Origin: Verrucomicrobiales bacterium
GTDB lineage: Bacteria; Verrucomicrobiota; Verrucomicrobiia; Limisphaerales; J093
Direction: 5' to 3'
DNA length: 64,000 bases
Assembly: GCA_015075445.1 (NCBI GenBank)
Contig: JABTUJ010000004.1
Location: 202,873-266,872 of the forward strand
Shown piece after piece: positions 1 through 8,992 of the stretch (the first letter of the stretch is position 1; each line of letters starts with the position of its first letter). Position numbers and translations under genes: made by a program. The notes under the pieces were generated by a model. That model worked only from the letters and a program-made list of their open reading frames with translations. It made no database searches and was not told where the DNA came from.

Positions 1-3000
1 TCATTGGTGGCCAGGATCGTGTCGGGCTTGGCGAGGGCCAGGCGTTCGCCGCCATTGGCCAGCGCGCCGTCGAAGTCCCCAAACACCACTGCCGGGCTCA
101 CCGCGGGATGGTTGGCCAGGAGCCGTTGCCGGTCTTTCGCGACCACCCCATAGCCGCCGGCCGGCAGCACGACGTTGGGCGGGAAACGGAAGTCAATGCC
201 ATCCGTAAACCGCCACCCGGAGAGATCCACCGGCTTGGCGGTACGGTTGTGGACCTCGACAAACTCGTCGCGCGGGTCGCCCGAAATGGGGTTGTACATG
301 ATCTCGTTGATCACCACCTCACTCACCCGGAACGGCTCGTTCTCCGCGCCCGGTGACGGGCTGACCAGCCGGCCGAAGTCCGGCGCCCCGTCCGGGTAGC
401 GACCGCTCGACACGCCGTTTTCCTGGGCCCCGAAGGCCACCGCGTCCAGCACCCGGGTCCCATCCGGGTCAAACAGGAACAGCGCTTCCCCCGCGGCGCT
501 GAGCCGGAAGCCAAGCTGGTTCTCGTCAAACGCCACGAAGCCCCGCGGAGTCAGCACCGTGCCCGCCGGGATCCGGAACCGGTTGGTCTTTGGATCGTCG
601 GTGAGCACGCACCCGGCGAGGTCCACCGCCGCGTTGCTGTGGTTGTACAACTCGACGAAGTCCAGCGCCGGCAAGTCGGTGTGCGCCAGCCACTCGTTCA
701 GCCGCACCGCGGCCCACGGGTTTGCCCACACCTGCTCCGCGCGCCCTGGCGAGCCACCGATCGCCTCGCTCGCCGCCCACGCCCGCGGATCGCCCTCGCC
801 GAAGGAAGGACGCGCCAGCACCAGCGACGCTCCGCCACCGTCCGCCGCCACGGGCCACGGAGCCCGGCTGCCGTAGTTCACCTCGAGCAGCACCGCTCCT
901 TCCGGGTTGCGCAATCGCACCGTGCCGACGTCGTTCGGCAGGTTGTTGGTGTTGGCAAACGGCCCCAGCAACGCTGCCCCACCCGCCAGCCGCGGCAGGC
1001 CGTCGACGCCAGGAGTCGTGACCCATCCCCGGGCCGGATCGCGCGCGATCACCGCCCATCCTCCCGCCGGCAGGGCGAATCCCTCCGGAAACGCATAGTC
1101 CACGCTCCCCGAGATCCGGTGACCCGTCAGGTCCTGGGCAATCAGATCGGCGTTGTACAGCTCGATGAATTCCCCGCCCCGCCCTGCGGCCGGGTGATAC
1201 ATGATCTCGCTGATCACCAGGGGTGTCATCCGGCTCGACGGTCCCAACGTTTCCCCGCGGCCCACATACGGAACCACGGTCGCCCCGCTTGCCGGCCCCA
1301 TATCCCGAAACGCCACCGTCGCCACGTTCGCGCTGTCCCGACTCGACGCGGCCAGCCCGAGATACACCGTCGCTGGCAGGCTCAACGTCGTACTGCCCAG
1401 CTCCGTCCAGGCCGCGCCGTCGTAGCCGGCATAGGCCGTGAAGCTGTTCCCCGCTCGCCGCAGCCGCAGCCACGTCGCCGGATAATTCGCCGGGAAGTAC
1501 CCCGCGCGCGTCGCGGCCGCATTCGGCGTGCTCCGTGTCATCAGGAAACACCCCACCGTCGCGGGGGTCGCCAGGGCCGCCACAAACCGGCTGCCCGGCT
1601 CGAGGCTCTCGCGCGCCATCCAGCCCGCCTTCGCAAACGGATCCGTCGGCGTGAACGCGGCCAGCCGCACCCGCTCGTCGAAGTCGCCCGTGCGCTGTTG
1701 CCACGCGAAGAGGAACGCATCCGCGGTCCCGCCCACATCGCCGCTGCCCGTCGCGTCCACACCCCCCGTCACCGGCGTGGCGGTGCCCGCCAGGGGCGAA
1801 CTGCCCACGTCGCTGGGGGTGTACTCGACGACTGTCAGGCTCGCTTGCGAGTTCGCGGCGATGAGGTTGGCCGCCTGCGCCTGGTCCCGCACGTTGTTCA
1901 CCGTCAGCGTGTACGTCACGCCCAGGCCCAAGGTCGACGTCGTCAGCAAGACCGTGTCCGGTCCCGACCCCACCCCCGCCGCGCTCACCGTCGCGCCCTG
2001 GTCCAGCCGGTAGTTCGACGCCGTCGTGGCCGAGGCCGCCGCCACCGCTTCCGAGAAGCGCACCTCAATGCGGTTCACCCCGAGGTTTCGCGCGCCCAGC
2101 AGTTGCGGCGGCGTGGTGTCCGGTGTCACGGTCAGCACTTCGTCGTTGTTTCTCGTAGCCGAGCCCCTGATCGTTGCTGACGACACAGCGGTACTGCGCT
2201 CCGTGATCGCTCATGCGGGCGGGGACACGTCAGCTCGACGCTCGTCGTGCCTGCCAGATCGGCGCTGTCTGCTGCCATTGATAGCGGAAGACCCTCACTG
2301 ACTGCGTCTGACCCGAACTGCAAGACGCTGCCCGACTATTGCCTGTGTTTCGCAGGGTGCTGCGCAATGACCGGTGCCGAGAAACTCACGCCGTACGGCA
2401 GGCAGTTCGTCAGGACGATGGGCGCCTGGTCGGTGCCGTCGGGCACCAGCCAGCGCACTGCCAGGCTGTCGCCGCCTCCGTGTTCCTTCATCAGCGCTGG
2501 AGATCGTACGCGGCCGGCTGGCTTCCGGGCCGGACCGGGTCCGACTGTTGGCCTCCTTCCCGATCCCACACGCGCGGCGGGGTCCAACCTTCCACGGCCG
2601 CGATCAGCCGGGCGTTGGCGGGCTGTTCATCGGCAGCCTGTGGTACAGCGCCCCTCTGTCGTCGGTCGCGACCAGAAGGTGTAGTTGGCCTGATTGGGGC
2701 GGGATGAGCAGCCGTGCATCCGTTGGTCCGTAGAACTGAGTTATCGTGGTCGGCGACCGAACACAGATCGGTCACGCAGTTCGTGCTCGTCGGCCGGTCG
2801 GGGTAGTCGGCGAACTGGTCAGGTCGGACACGGAGGTGTTTCGATGCCTTCCCACACTTCGCGCAGCAAGGCACCTCCGGCCGGGATTTGCGCCTGGCCC
2901 GCCCCCGGCCCGCCCGCCACCCAGGCGAGCAAAGCGGCGGTCAGCAGGCATTGGCTCCAGTCCCTCGCACGAGCTTCTTCCGTTCGCCCTCCCAGGAACC

Positions 3001-3037
3001 TGTGGGCAGGTGTCTCGCCCGCCCTTCTGCGGTTCAT
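1..3037 (-). pseudogene. lamin-tail / PA14 / Ig-domain surface protein, frame-broken 5' part, runs off left edge
   Basis: The reading frame is open on the minus strand from about 2160 to the window edge and encodes three lamin-tail domains (about 1240-720, 700-340 and 330-1; recurrent motif VISEIMYHP / VINEIMYNP with FIELYN or FVEVHN), preceded by a LamG-like segment (about 1780-1290) and an SbsA-type Ig segment starting TPPQLLGARNLGVNRIEV. Further upstream the same protein is still recognisable but scattered over all three frames: an Ig-like domain (about 2340-2110), a PA14 domain (about 2840-2390; fragments YPDRPTSTN, ANARLIAAVEGWTPPRVWDR, LMKEHGGGDSLAVRWLVPDG) and a signal peptide from ATG 3037 (LLTAALLAWVAGG then AQIPAGGALLREVW). 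I count at least six frame changes between 2840 and 2160, some in C or G runs. Such proteins are exported and surface-attached or polymer-binding in this phylum. Either a decaying gene or a poor local consensus; the 3' end lies outside the window. Confidence 0.75.
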
Positions 3038-3425
3038 TTGGTCCACGGTACGCCGCGGAGGCCCTGGGGTCTTTCCCCCCACCCAATGCCTTGGCCACCG
3101 TTGGGGTTTCCCCTCCACATCGCGTCTTGATGTCCATGACGATATCGCGCCCGTTACAAAGCAATTCGTGAGCCAGCCAGCCTGATCGCCGAAACCGACC
3201 GGGGTCGTGGGGTCAGCCTCGCCGCTTCTTGGCCAACGAGGCCCCTTCCCCTCCTGTTACGCAAAGCGGCGGTCAACCGCACGCACTCCAAACGCTTCGC
3301 GACGTCCACACCACCCGGCCGGCGCAACGGGGCGTTTGAGGCGCTGACTTCAGCGGCGCTTTTGTGCCGTTGTCCGCTCTTCCACGTTTACGACCCCACG
3401 CAAAGCGGCGTTGGCAAACTTCACT
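3038..3425. other. gene-free stretch
   Basis: No reading frame here looks like protein on either strand. It separates the start of the broken lamin-tail gene from the end of the esterase gene and should hold the promoter of the former. One GGGGTCAG motif (3209-3216) occurs, shared with other intergenic sites in the window. Confidence 0.5.
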
Positions 3426-4274
3426 TCACAAAGCCCTTCGCCTGCAGCCAGAACTGGCGTCGCTGGCCCACGGATGGGTCCGCTCGAAGGGCGGTTTCGC
3501 CGCCAACCCGATCCCGTGTTGCCCCCGCTCATACACGTGCAGGTCAAAGCGCACCCCCGCCCGGCGCAGCGCGGCCGCGAACTGAAGGCTGTTCTCGACC
3601 GGCACCGCCCGATCCTCCCATGTGTGCCAGACAAAACAGGGAGGCGTCTCCGGCGTGACCTGCTTCTCGTTCGACAGCAACTCCACCAGCTCCGCTGGAG
3701 GCTGGTCGCCCAGCAGATTCCGCTTCGACCCTTCGTGCGTGTATTCACCCAGCGTGATGACCGCGTAGCACAAAATGCCCAGGTCCGGACGCGAACTTTC
3801 CCGCTCGACCGGATCGGCCGCGTCCGGTTGTCCCGCGTCGAAATGGGTCAGGAGCGTCGAAGCCAGGTGGCCGCCGGCCGATGATCCCATGATCCCGATC
3901 CGCCGGGGATCAACCTGCCAATAGGCGCCGCGCGCCCGCACCCACCGCACCGCTCGCGCGGCGTCCCCGAGCATGGTCGGGTGCCGGTAGCCATGGGACC
4001 CGAGCCGGTACTTCAACACAAACGCAGTCACACCCTGCTGGTTCAACCAGAGGGCATAGTCGTGCCCTTCGTGGGCTGCCAGTCCGCCGTAGCCGCCTCC
4101 TGGACATACGACGATCGCTGCCCCACTCGCTGTGCCCGACTCGGGGACGTAAGGAGTCAGCGTGGGGATATCGTGGTCGTTCGTCCCGCGAGCGCCGGGC
4201 GCGCCTTCTGGCCAGAGCGGGATCGGGGATTGCGGTCCGGCCCAAGCCGCGCTGACAAAGAGGGACACGGCCAT
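3426..4274 (-). CDS. secreted alpha/beta-hydrolase (BD-FAE / acetyl-xylan esterase-like)
   Basis: Predicted exported carbohydrate-type esterase of the alpha/beta-hydrolase fold, about 282 residues. A signal peptide (MAVSLFVSAAWA) is followed by IPLWPEGAPG, the oxyanion-hole loop CPGGGYGGL, the nucleophile elbow GIMGSSAGGH (Ser) and a late WHTWEDRAVP (acid Asp) and ERGQHGIG (His), so the triad is complete. ATG 4274 is chosen; GTG 4313 would add NRRSLPAF, giving a better positively charged n-region, and cannot be excluded. The last 11 residues (ASSGCRRRAL) look out of frame: one extra base near 3461 would give QFWLQAKGFVK and a stop, the usual kind of ending for this family. It is divergent from the following oxidoreductase gene. 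Family members remove acetyl or feruloyl groups from plant glycans; the substrate here is unknown. Confidence 0.85.
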   Translation of the reverse strand: MAVSLFVSAAWAGPQSPIPLWPEGAPGARGTNDHDIPTLTPYVPESGTASGAAIVVCPGGGYGGLAAHEGHDYALWLNQQGVTAFVLKYRLGSHGYRHPTMLGDAARAVRWVRARGAYWQVDPRRIGIMGSSAGGHLASTLLTHFDAGQPDAADPVERESSRPDLGILCYAVITLGEYTHEGSKRNLLGDQPPAELVELLSNEKQVTPETPPCFVWHTWEDRAVPVENSLQFAAALRRAGVRFDLHVYERGQHGIGLAAKPPFERTHPWASDASSGCRRRAL

Positions 4275-4431
4275 GAACGCAGGGAGACTTCTCCGGTTGG
4301 CAAATAGGTTCACCGGCGCACCGTCGGCGAATCCACGGACCGCGGCAAGCCGACATTCGATCGGCCGAGAATTGATCGGCAACGCATCGCCGACATTGAA
4401 TGCATCCCCCGGTCGTGCTAGCCCTCGCGGC

Positions 4432-5817
4432 ATGCAACACCGCTCCCGCCCCGGCTCCTCCCCGGCAGCCGCCCCGTCCGCGGACCTCAACCGCCGGCGC
4501 TTCCTGCAAACCGCCACCGCCGCCACCGCTGCGTCCCTCGTCTTCCCCTGGCTGGCTTCGCCCCGGGTGTGGGGAGCCAACAACCGGCTGAACCTCGCCG
4601 CCATTGGCGCCGGCGGCCGCGGTGCCGACGATCTGGAGGGCGTCCAGACCGAGAACATCGTCGCGCTCTGTGACGCCGACTGGCGCCATGCCGCGGGCAC
4701 CTTCGCCAAGTTCCCGCAGGCGGCCCGCCACAAGGACTTCCGCCAGATGCTCGATCGCGAGCGCGGCATCGATGCCGTGGTGGTCGCCACGCCCGACCAC
4801 ACCCACGCCGTCGCCGCGATGGCCGCCCTCAAACGGCGGCAACACGTCTATTGCGAGAAACCGCTCACGCGCACGGTGTACGAGGCGCGCGCCCTCACCC
4901 GCGCCGCCCGCGAGGCGAAGGTCGCCACCCAGATGGGCAATCAGGGCATGGCCTTCGAGGGCAACCGGCTCATCAAGGAGTGGCTGGCCGATGGCGCGAT
5001 CGGGCCGGTGCGCGAGGTCCATGCCTGGAGCGACCGCCCCACCCATCGTGGCAAGTTGCCCTTCTGGTGGCCGCAAGGCATCGAGCGCCCCACCGACACG
5101 CCGGCCGTGCCGGACACCCTCGACTGGGACACGTGGCTCGGCCCGGCTCCCTGGAGACCTTATCACCCTGCCTACGTCCCGTTCCGCTGGCGCGGTTGGT
5201 GGGATTTTGGCTCGGGTGGCCTGGGCGACATGGGCATCCACAATCTCGCCCCCGTGTTCGACGCCCTGAAGCTGGGCCCGCCCACGTCGGTCCACGCCAG
5301 TTCGACTCCGGTCTTTCCCGAAACCGTGCCGCTGGCCTGCATCGTGCACTACGAGTTCGCGGCCCGCGGCGACCACCCCCCGGTGAAGCTCCACTGGTAT
5401 GACGGCGGCTTGCTACCTGCCCGTCCCGACGCCCTCGAACCAGACCGCGACCTCGATCCCGAGGACGGCATCCTGTTCGTCGGCGATCGCGGACAGATGC
5501 TCGTCGAAGGGTGGGGCGGCGAACGGCCGCGTCTCCTCCCCGAATCGCGCAACCGTGCCTACGTGCGCCCGGCCAAATCGCTGCCGCGCTCGCTCGGCCA
5601 TTACGCGGAGTGGATCCGCGCCTGCAAGGAAGGCACCCCCACCGCGTCGGACTTTGCCTTCGCCGGGCCGCTCACCGAGGCCGTGTTGCTCGGCATGGTG
5701 TCGGTGCGTCTGCACGGCGCCCGCCTCGCCTGGGACGCCGCCAACTTCAAGGTCACCAACGAACCGGACGCGAACGCGCTGCTGCATTACACCTACCGGG
5801 CGGGGTGGGAACTCTAG
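4432..5817 (+). CDS. Tat-exported Gfo/Idh/MocA family oxidoreductase
   Basis: 461-residue NAD(P)-dependent oxidoreductase of the Gfo/Idh/MocA family, predicted periplasmic. The N-terminus carries a twin-arginine signal (NRRRFLQTATAATAASLVFP). The Rossmann domain begins RLNLAAIGAGGRG (GxGxxG-like), with the family motif CEKPLTRT, which supplies the catalytic-site Lys, and ATPDHTHA before it. The C-terminal substrate domain holds WWDFGSGGLGDMGIHNLAPV. ATG 4432 is preferred over upstream in-frame starts because only this gives a proper Tat leader. Verrucomicrobia and Planctomycetes carry many exported paralogues, probably acting on sugars released from polysaccharides; the next gene is a fucosidase, which fits. 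The exact substrate cannot be read from sequence. Confidence 0.9.
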   Translation: MQHRSRPGSSPAAAPSADLNRRRFLQTATAATAASLVFPWLASPRVWGANNRLNLAAIGAGGRGADDLEGVQTENIVALCDADWRHAAGTFAKFPQAARHKDFRQMLDRERGIDAVVVATPDHTHAVAAMAALKRRQHVYCEKPLTRTVYEARALTRAAREAKVATQMGNQGMAFEGNRLIKEWLADGAIGPVREVHAWSDRPTHRGKLPFWWPQGIERPTDTPAVPDTLDWDTWLGPAPWRPYHPAYVPFRWRGWWDFGSGGLGDMGIHNLAPVFDALKLGPPTSVHASSTPVFPETVPLACIVHYEFAARGDHPPVKLHWYDGGLLPARPDALEPDRDLDPEDGILFVGDRGQMLVEGWGGERPRLLPESRNRAYVRPAKSLPRSLGHYAEWIRACKEGTPTASDFAFAGPLTEAVLLGMVSVRLHGARLAWDAANFKVTNEPDANALLHYTYRAGWEL

Positions 5818-5822
5818 CCGAA

Positions 5823-5884
5823 GGGGTCAGTTCTTGACTTTGTCATGTCCGGATCTGACTCGTCCTGGCGGTGATTGGGGTCAG
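5823..5884. repeat. two GGGGTCAG-type intergenic repeat motifs
   Basis: GGGGTCAG occurs at 5823-5830, followed by TTCTTGACTTTGTCATG, and again at 5877-5884. The first resembles the REP-like motif often seen beside REP-associated tyrosine transposases in many genomes (from memory, not searched). Similar motifs lie at 3209, 19100 and 35939 (GGGGTCAA). No transposase is present. Confidence 0.4.
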
Positions 5885-5998
5885 GGGGAGGAGCCCTACA
5901 TCCTCCGGCTACCGTCTGGGACGCCTCCGGCGTTGCTTCCTGGGGGTAATACGGGGTTGTCGCCGCGGTCGACCTCGGATTAGCCTGCCCGGCATCAC

Positions 5999-7780
5999 AT
6001 GAACACTTCGACCCTGAGAACCAATGTTGGACGGCGGTTCGGCGCGCTGGCGGCCCTCGTGGCGTTCGTCTGGCTTGGCGTGGCGCCCGCCGGCGCCGAG
6101 ACCCCCGCTGAACGCGATGCCCGCATGGCGTGGTTCCGCGAGGCCCGTTTCGGGCTCTTCATTCACTGGGGCGTCTATGCCGTCCCGGCCGGCGAGTGGG
6201 ACGGCAAGACCAACTACGGCGAGTGGTTCATGGAGGAAACCAAGATGCCGGTGTCGCAGTACGAGCAGTTCGCCGCCCAGTTCAACCCCGTCCGCTTCAA
6301 CGCGCGCGAGTGGGTGCGGATGGCGAAGGATGCCGGCATGAAGTACATCGTGATCACCAGCAAACATCACGACGGCTTTGCGCTCTGGAACTCGCAGGTC
6401 TCGGACTGGGACATCAGCGCCACACCGTGGAAACGGGACCCGCTCAAGGAGCTCGCCGACGCCTGCGCCGCCGAAGGCATCCGCTTCTGCTTCTACCACT
6501 CGATCATGGACTGGCATCACCCGGATTGGGGCACGCGGCGGGCCTGGAACGACCGCGCGCCGTCCACGCCCCCGGACATGAACCGGTACCTGCCTTATCT
6601 GAAGGCCCAGCTCAAGGAGCTCCTCACCGGCTACGGTCCGCTCGGGATCCTGTGGTTCGACGGTGAATGGGAATCGCCCTGGACACACGAGCTCGGTCTG
6701 GACCTCTACCACTATGTACGGGGCTTCCAGCCGAACATCATCATCAACAACCGGGTGGGCAAGGGGCGCGCCGGCATGGGCGGCATGGACCAGGGTCAGG
6801 GCGTCGGCGATTACGGAACCCCGGAGCAGGAGATCCCGCCGACCGGGTTTGGCCCCGGCGTGGATTGGGAGTCGTGCATGACCATGAACAACCACTGGGG
6901 CTACAACCGGCACGACCAGAACTGGAAATCCACGACCGTGCTGGTCCGCAACTTGATCGACTGCGCCAGCAAGGGCGGCAATTACCTGCTCAACGTCGGA
7001 CCCACCGCCGAGGGGCTGTTCCCGGAGCCGTCCGTGGTCCGGTTGCGTGAGATTGGCGAGTGGATGCGGGTCAATCACGAGGCCATCTACGGCACCACCG
7101 CCAGTCCTTTCCGTCGGTTGGCCTGGGGGCGGGCGACCCAGAAACCGGGACGACTCTACCTGCACGTGTTCGACTGGCCGGCGACGGGCCGGCTCGAAGT
7201 CCCGCTCGCCTCGGCCGTCCAACGCGCCTACCTCCTGGCCGCACCGGATCGCGCACTGACCGTGGAGGTCGGCAAGGACGGCCAAACCGTGCGGGTGCCA
7301 GCGACGTCGCCGACGCCCCATGCGGGGGTGGTGGTCCTCGAGATCGGTGGACCACCCCGGCCGGTCGAGCCGCGCGTGCGCCCGGCAACCGACGGCACGG
7401 TGACGCTGAAGGCGGAGGAGGCTGAGATCATCGGCCACACGCTGCGCCTCGAGCATCGGGATGGCCGGGCCAACCTGGGTTTCTGGACCGACGCCCGGGA
7501 TCACGTGCAATGGCCGGTGACGTTCGGACGCGCCGGGACCTTCGACGTCGAGGTGAACTACGCCTGCGACCCGGCGTCGGGCGGCAGCGAGTGCGTGCTG
7601 GTGCTGGGCGAACGGGAACTCCGGGCGACCGTCGAGCCTACGGACGGTTGGGGGGATTACCGCACGGTGGTGGTGGGTCAGATCACCGTGCCAGCGCCTG
7701 GGGATTACACCGGGGTGGTGAAAGCCTTGAGCAAGCCCGGCGCGGGGGTGGTGAACCTCCGTCAGATCCGGTTCCGTTGA
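5999..7780 (+). CDS. secreted alpha-L-fucosidase, glycoside hydrolase family 29
   Basis: 593-residue GH29 enzyme that hydrolyses alpha-L-fucosyl linkages with retention of configuration. A Sec signal (residues 1-33, ending APAGAE) precedes the TIM barrel, which starts AWFREARFGLFIHWG and contains YIVITSKHHDGFALW, DWHHPDWG and GILWFDGEW, where Asp221 matches the family nucleophile. A beta-sandwich follows the barrel and a further C-terminal module (about 470-593, GRAGTFDVEVNYACDP) looks like a carbohydrate-binding or jelly-roll domain. Length is typical for bacterial GH29 with an accessory domain. It follows the oxidoreductase gene by 181 bp in the same direction, but the spacer contains repeat motifs, so co-transcription is uncertain. 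Its presence suggests that fucose-containing glycans such as fucoidan or mucin-type material are used. Confidence 0.95.
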   Translation: MNTSTLRTNVGRRFGALAALVAFVWLGVAPAGAETPAERDARMAWFREARFGLFIHWGVYAVPAGEWDGKTNYGEWFMEETKMPVSQYEQFAAQFNPVRFNAREWVRMAKDAGMKYIVITSKHHDGFALWNSQVSDWDISATPWKRDPLKELADACAAEGIRFCFYHSIMDWHHPDWGTRRAWNDRAPSTPPDMNRYLPYLKAQLKELLTGYGPLGILWFDGEWESPWTHELGLDLYHYVRGFQPNIIINNRVGKGRAGMGGMDQGQGVGDYGTPEQEIPPTGFGPGVDWESCMTMNNHWGYNRHDQNWKSTTVLVRNLIDCASKGGNYLLNVGPTAEGLFPEPSVVRLREIGEWMRVNHEAIYGTTASPFRRLAWGRATQKPGRLYLHVFDWPATGRLEVPLASAVQRAYLLAAPDRALTVEVGKDGQTVRVPATSPTPHAGVVVLEIGGPPRPVEPRVRPATDGTVTLKAEEAEIIGHTLRLEHRDGRANLGFWTDARDHVQWPVTFGRAGTFDVEVNYACDPASGGSECVLVLGERELRATVEPTDGWGDYRTVVVGQITVPAPGDYTGVVKALSKPGAGVVNLRQIRFR

Positions 7781-7817
7781 TCTGGCCGGTCGCCGTCCGC
7801 TGCGAGTGGCGTCCTGC

Positions 7818-8690
7818 ATGAGGTCCTCTGCGGACACAACGGTCTGGAGCGTGCGCGCCCTGCTCGTGCTGGGGCGCGTTTCGAATCTGCCGACCATCTT
7901 CTCGAACTGCCTGGCCGCCTGGGTGCTGGGCGGGGGCGGCAGTGTGGGGCATTTCCTGCTTCTGAATCTCGGCGCGGCCCTCCTCTACACCGGGGGGCTT
8001 TACCTGAACGACGCGTTTGACGCTGATTTCGACCGGCAACGACGCCGCGAGCGACCGATTCCGTCCGGGCAGATCAGTCTGGCGCTGGTGTGGCGGCTTG
8101 GCTGGCTCTGGCTCGGTTTGGGGATGGCGGTTTTCCTGTGGGTGGGCTGGGGCAGCTTCGCTGTGGCGGTGCTGTTGGCGCTCGTCACGGTCTTGTACAA
8201 CGCGATCCACAAGCGCACGGCACTGGCCGTGGTGCTGATGGGTTTGTGTCGATTCCTGCTCTACCTGCTGGGAGCGGCGTCGGCGACGGAGATCAGCGGG
8301 TTAGCCATCTGGAGTGGCCTGGCCTTGGGGCTGTATGTCGGCGGGCTCAGCTATCTGGCGCGCAAGGAGAGCATCCTGGGCCCGGTGCAGGTCTGGCCGA
8401 TCCTCACGCTGGCGGCGCCGGTGGGACTGGCGCTGCTGGTCAACGGGCCTGGGTACCGCGAGCGGGCGTTTTATCTGAGCCTGCTGCTGGTGATCTGGAT
8501 CCTGCCCAGCCTGCGGTATGTGTTCCGGAAGGAGCCCCGGCAGATCGGGTTTGCGGTGTCGAACCTGCTGGCGGGGATCGTGTTGGTGGATTTGCTGGCG
8601 ACGGCGGGCGAACCATGGGGTGTGGTGCCGGCGTTCGTGCTGTTGTTCATCGCGGCGGTGGGCCTGCAGCGGTTTGTACCCGCGACCTGA
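7818..8690 (+). CDS. UbiA-superfamily prenyltransferase, EboC-like
   Basis: About 290-residue integral membrane protein with roughly eight or nine hydrophobic helices. The first prenyl-diphosphate motif NDAFDADFD starts near residue 64. The second Asp-rich motif is not canonical: the corresponding place reads YNAIHKRTALAVVLMGLCR, close to the YDAWHK type of EboC proteins but with Asn for Asp. It begins at ATG 7818 (GTG 7806 is an alternative), 37 bp after the fucosidase. Family members attach polyprenyl chains to aromatic or polar acceptors; EboC proteins belong to a conserved ebo cluster linked to export of metabolites, but no other ebo gene is seen in this window. The acceptor is therefore unknown. 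Confidence 0.8.
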   Translation: MRSSADTTVWSVRALLVLGRVSNLPTIFSNCLAAWVLGGGGSVGHFLLLNLGAALLYTGGLYLNDAFDADFDRQRRRERPIPSGQISLALVWRLGWLWLGLGMAVFLWVGWGSFAVAVLLALVTVLYNAIHKRTALAVVLMGLCRFLLYLLGAASATEISGLAIWSGLALGLYVGGLSYLARKESILGPVQVWPILTLAAPVGLALLVNGPGYRERAFYLSLLLVIWILPSLRYVFRKEPRQIGFAVSNLLAGIVLVDLLATAGEPWGVVPAFVLLFIAAVGLQRFVPAT

Positions 8691-8992
8691 CGCGGCGGCG
8701 AGGAGGGCAGGCGCTTGAACTTCGGGGGTTTTGGCGGCATGTTGCGCTCCGAATAACGCAGAACGCAGAAGCCCTCCCCGGACGGAACGAGACGAGAGAG
8801 GGCCAAGCAGGCAGGGGCGGAGACCATCGGGAGCCGGTTAGTGTCCTGCGTTCACCAGGCGGACAGGTCAGGACAAACGCGACGCGGAAACGGACGGCGG
8901 TGCAAAAGGAACCTCAACGCGGATCGTCGTCCCTCACGGGGCGGGGAGAATCCCCTGGATCTCTGCGATCGTGCCGTGGGACCCGGAACGCG
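8691..8992. other. gene-free stretch
   Basis: No convincing small gene on either strand. It presumably carries the promoter of the repeat protein that starts at 8993. The text AACGCAGAACGCAGAAG includes a short direct repeat of ACGCAGA with no evident function. Confidence 0.4.

Noticed and set aside
639..2180. A 513-codon plus-strand open frame and a 392-codon minus-strand frame in the same region
   Set aside because: Neither shows a protein family, while the remaining minus frame gives clear lamin-tail and LamG domains.
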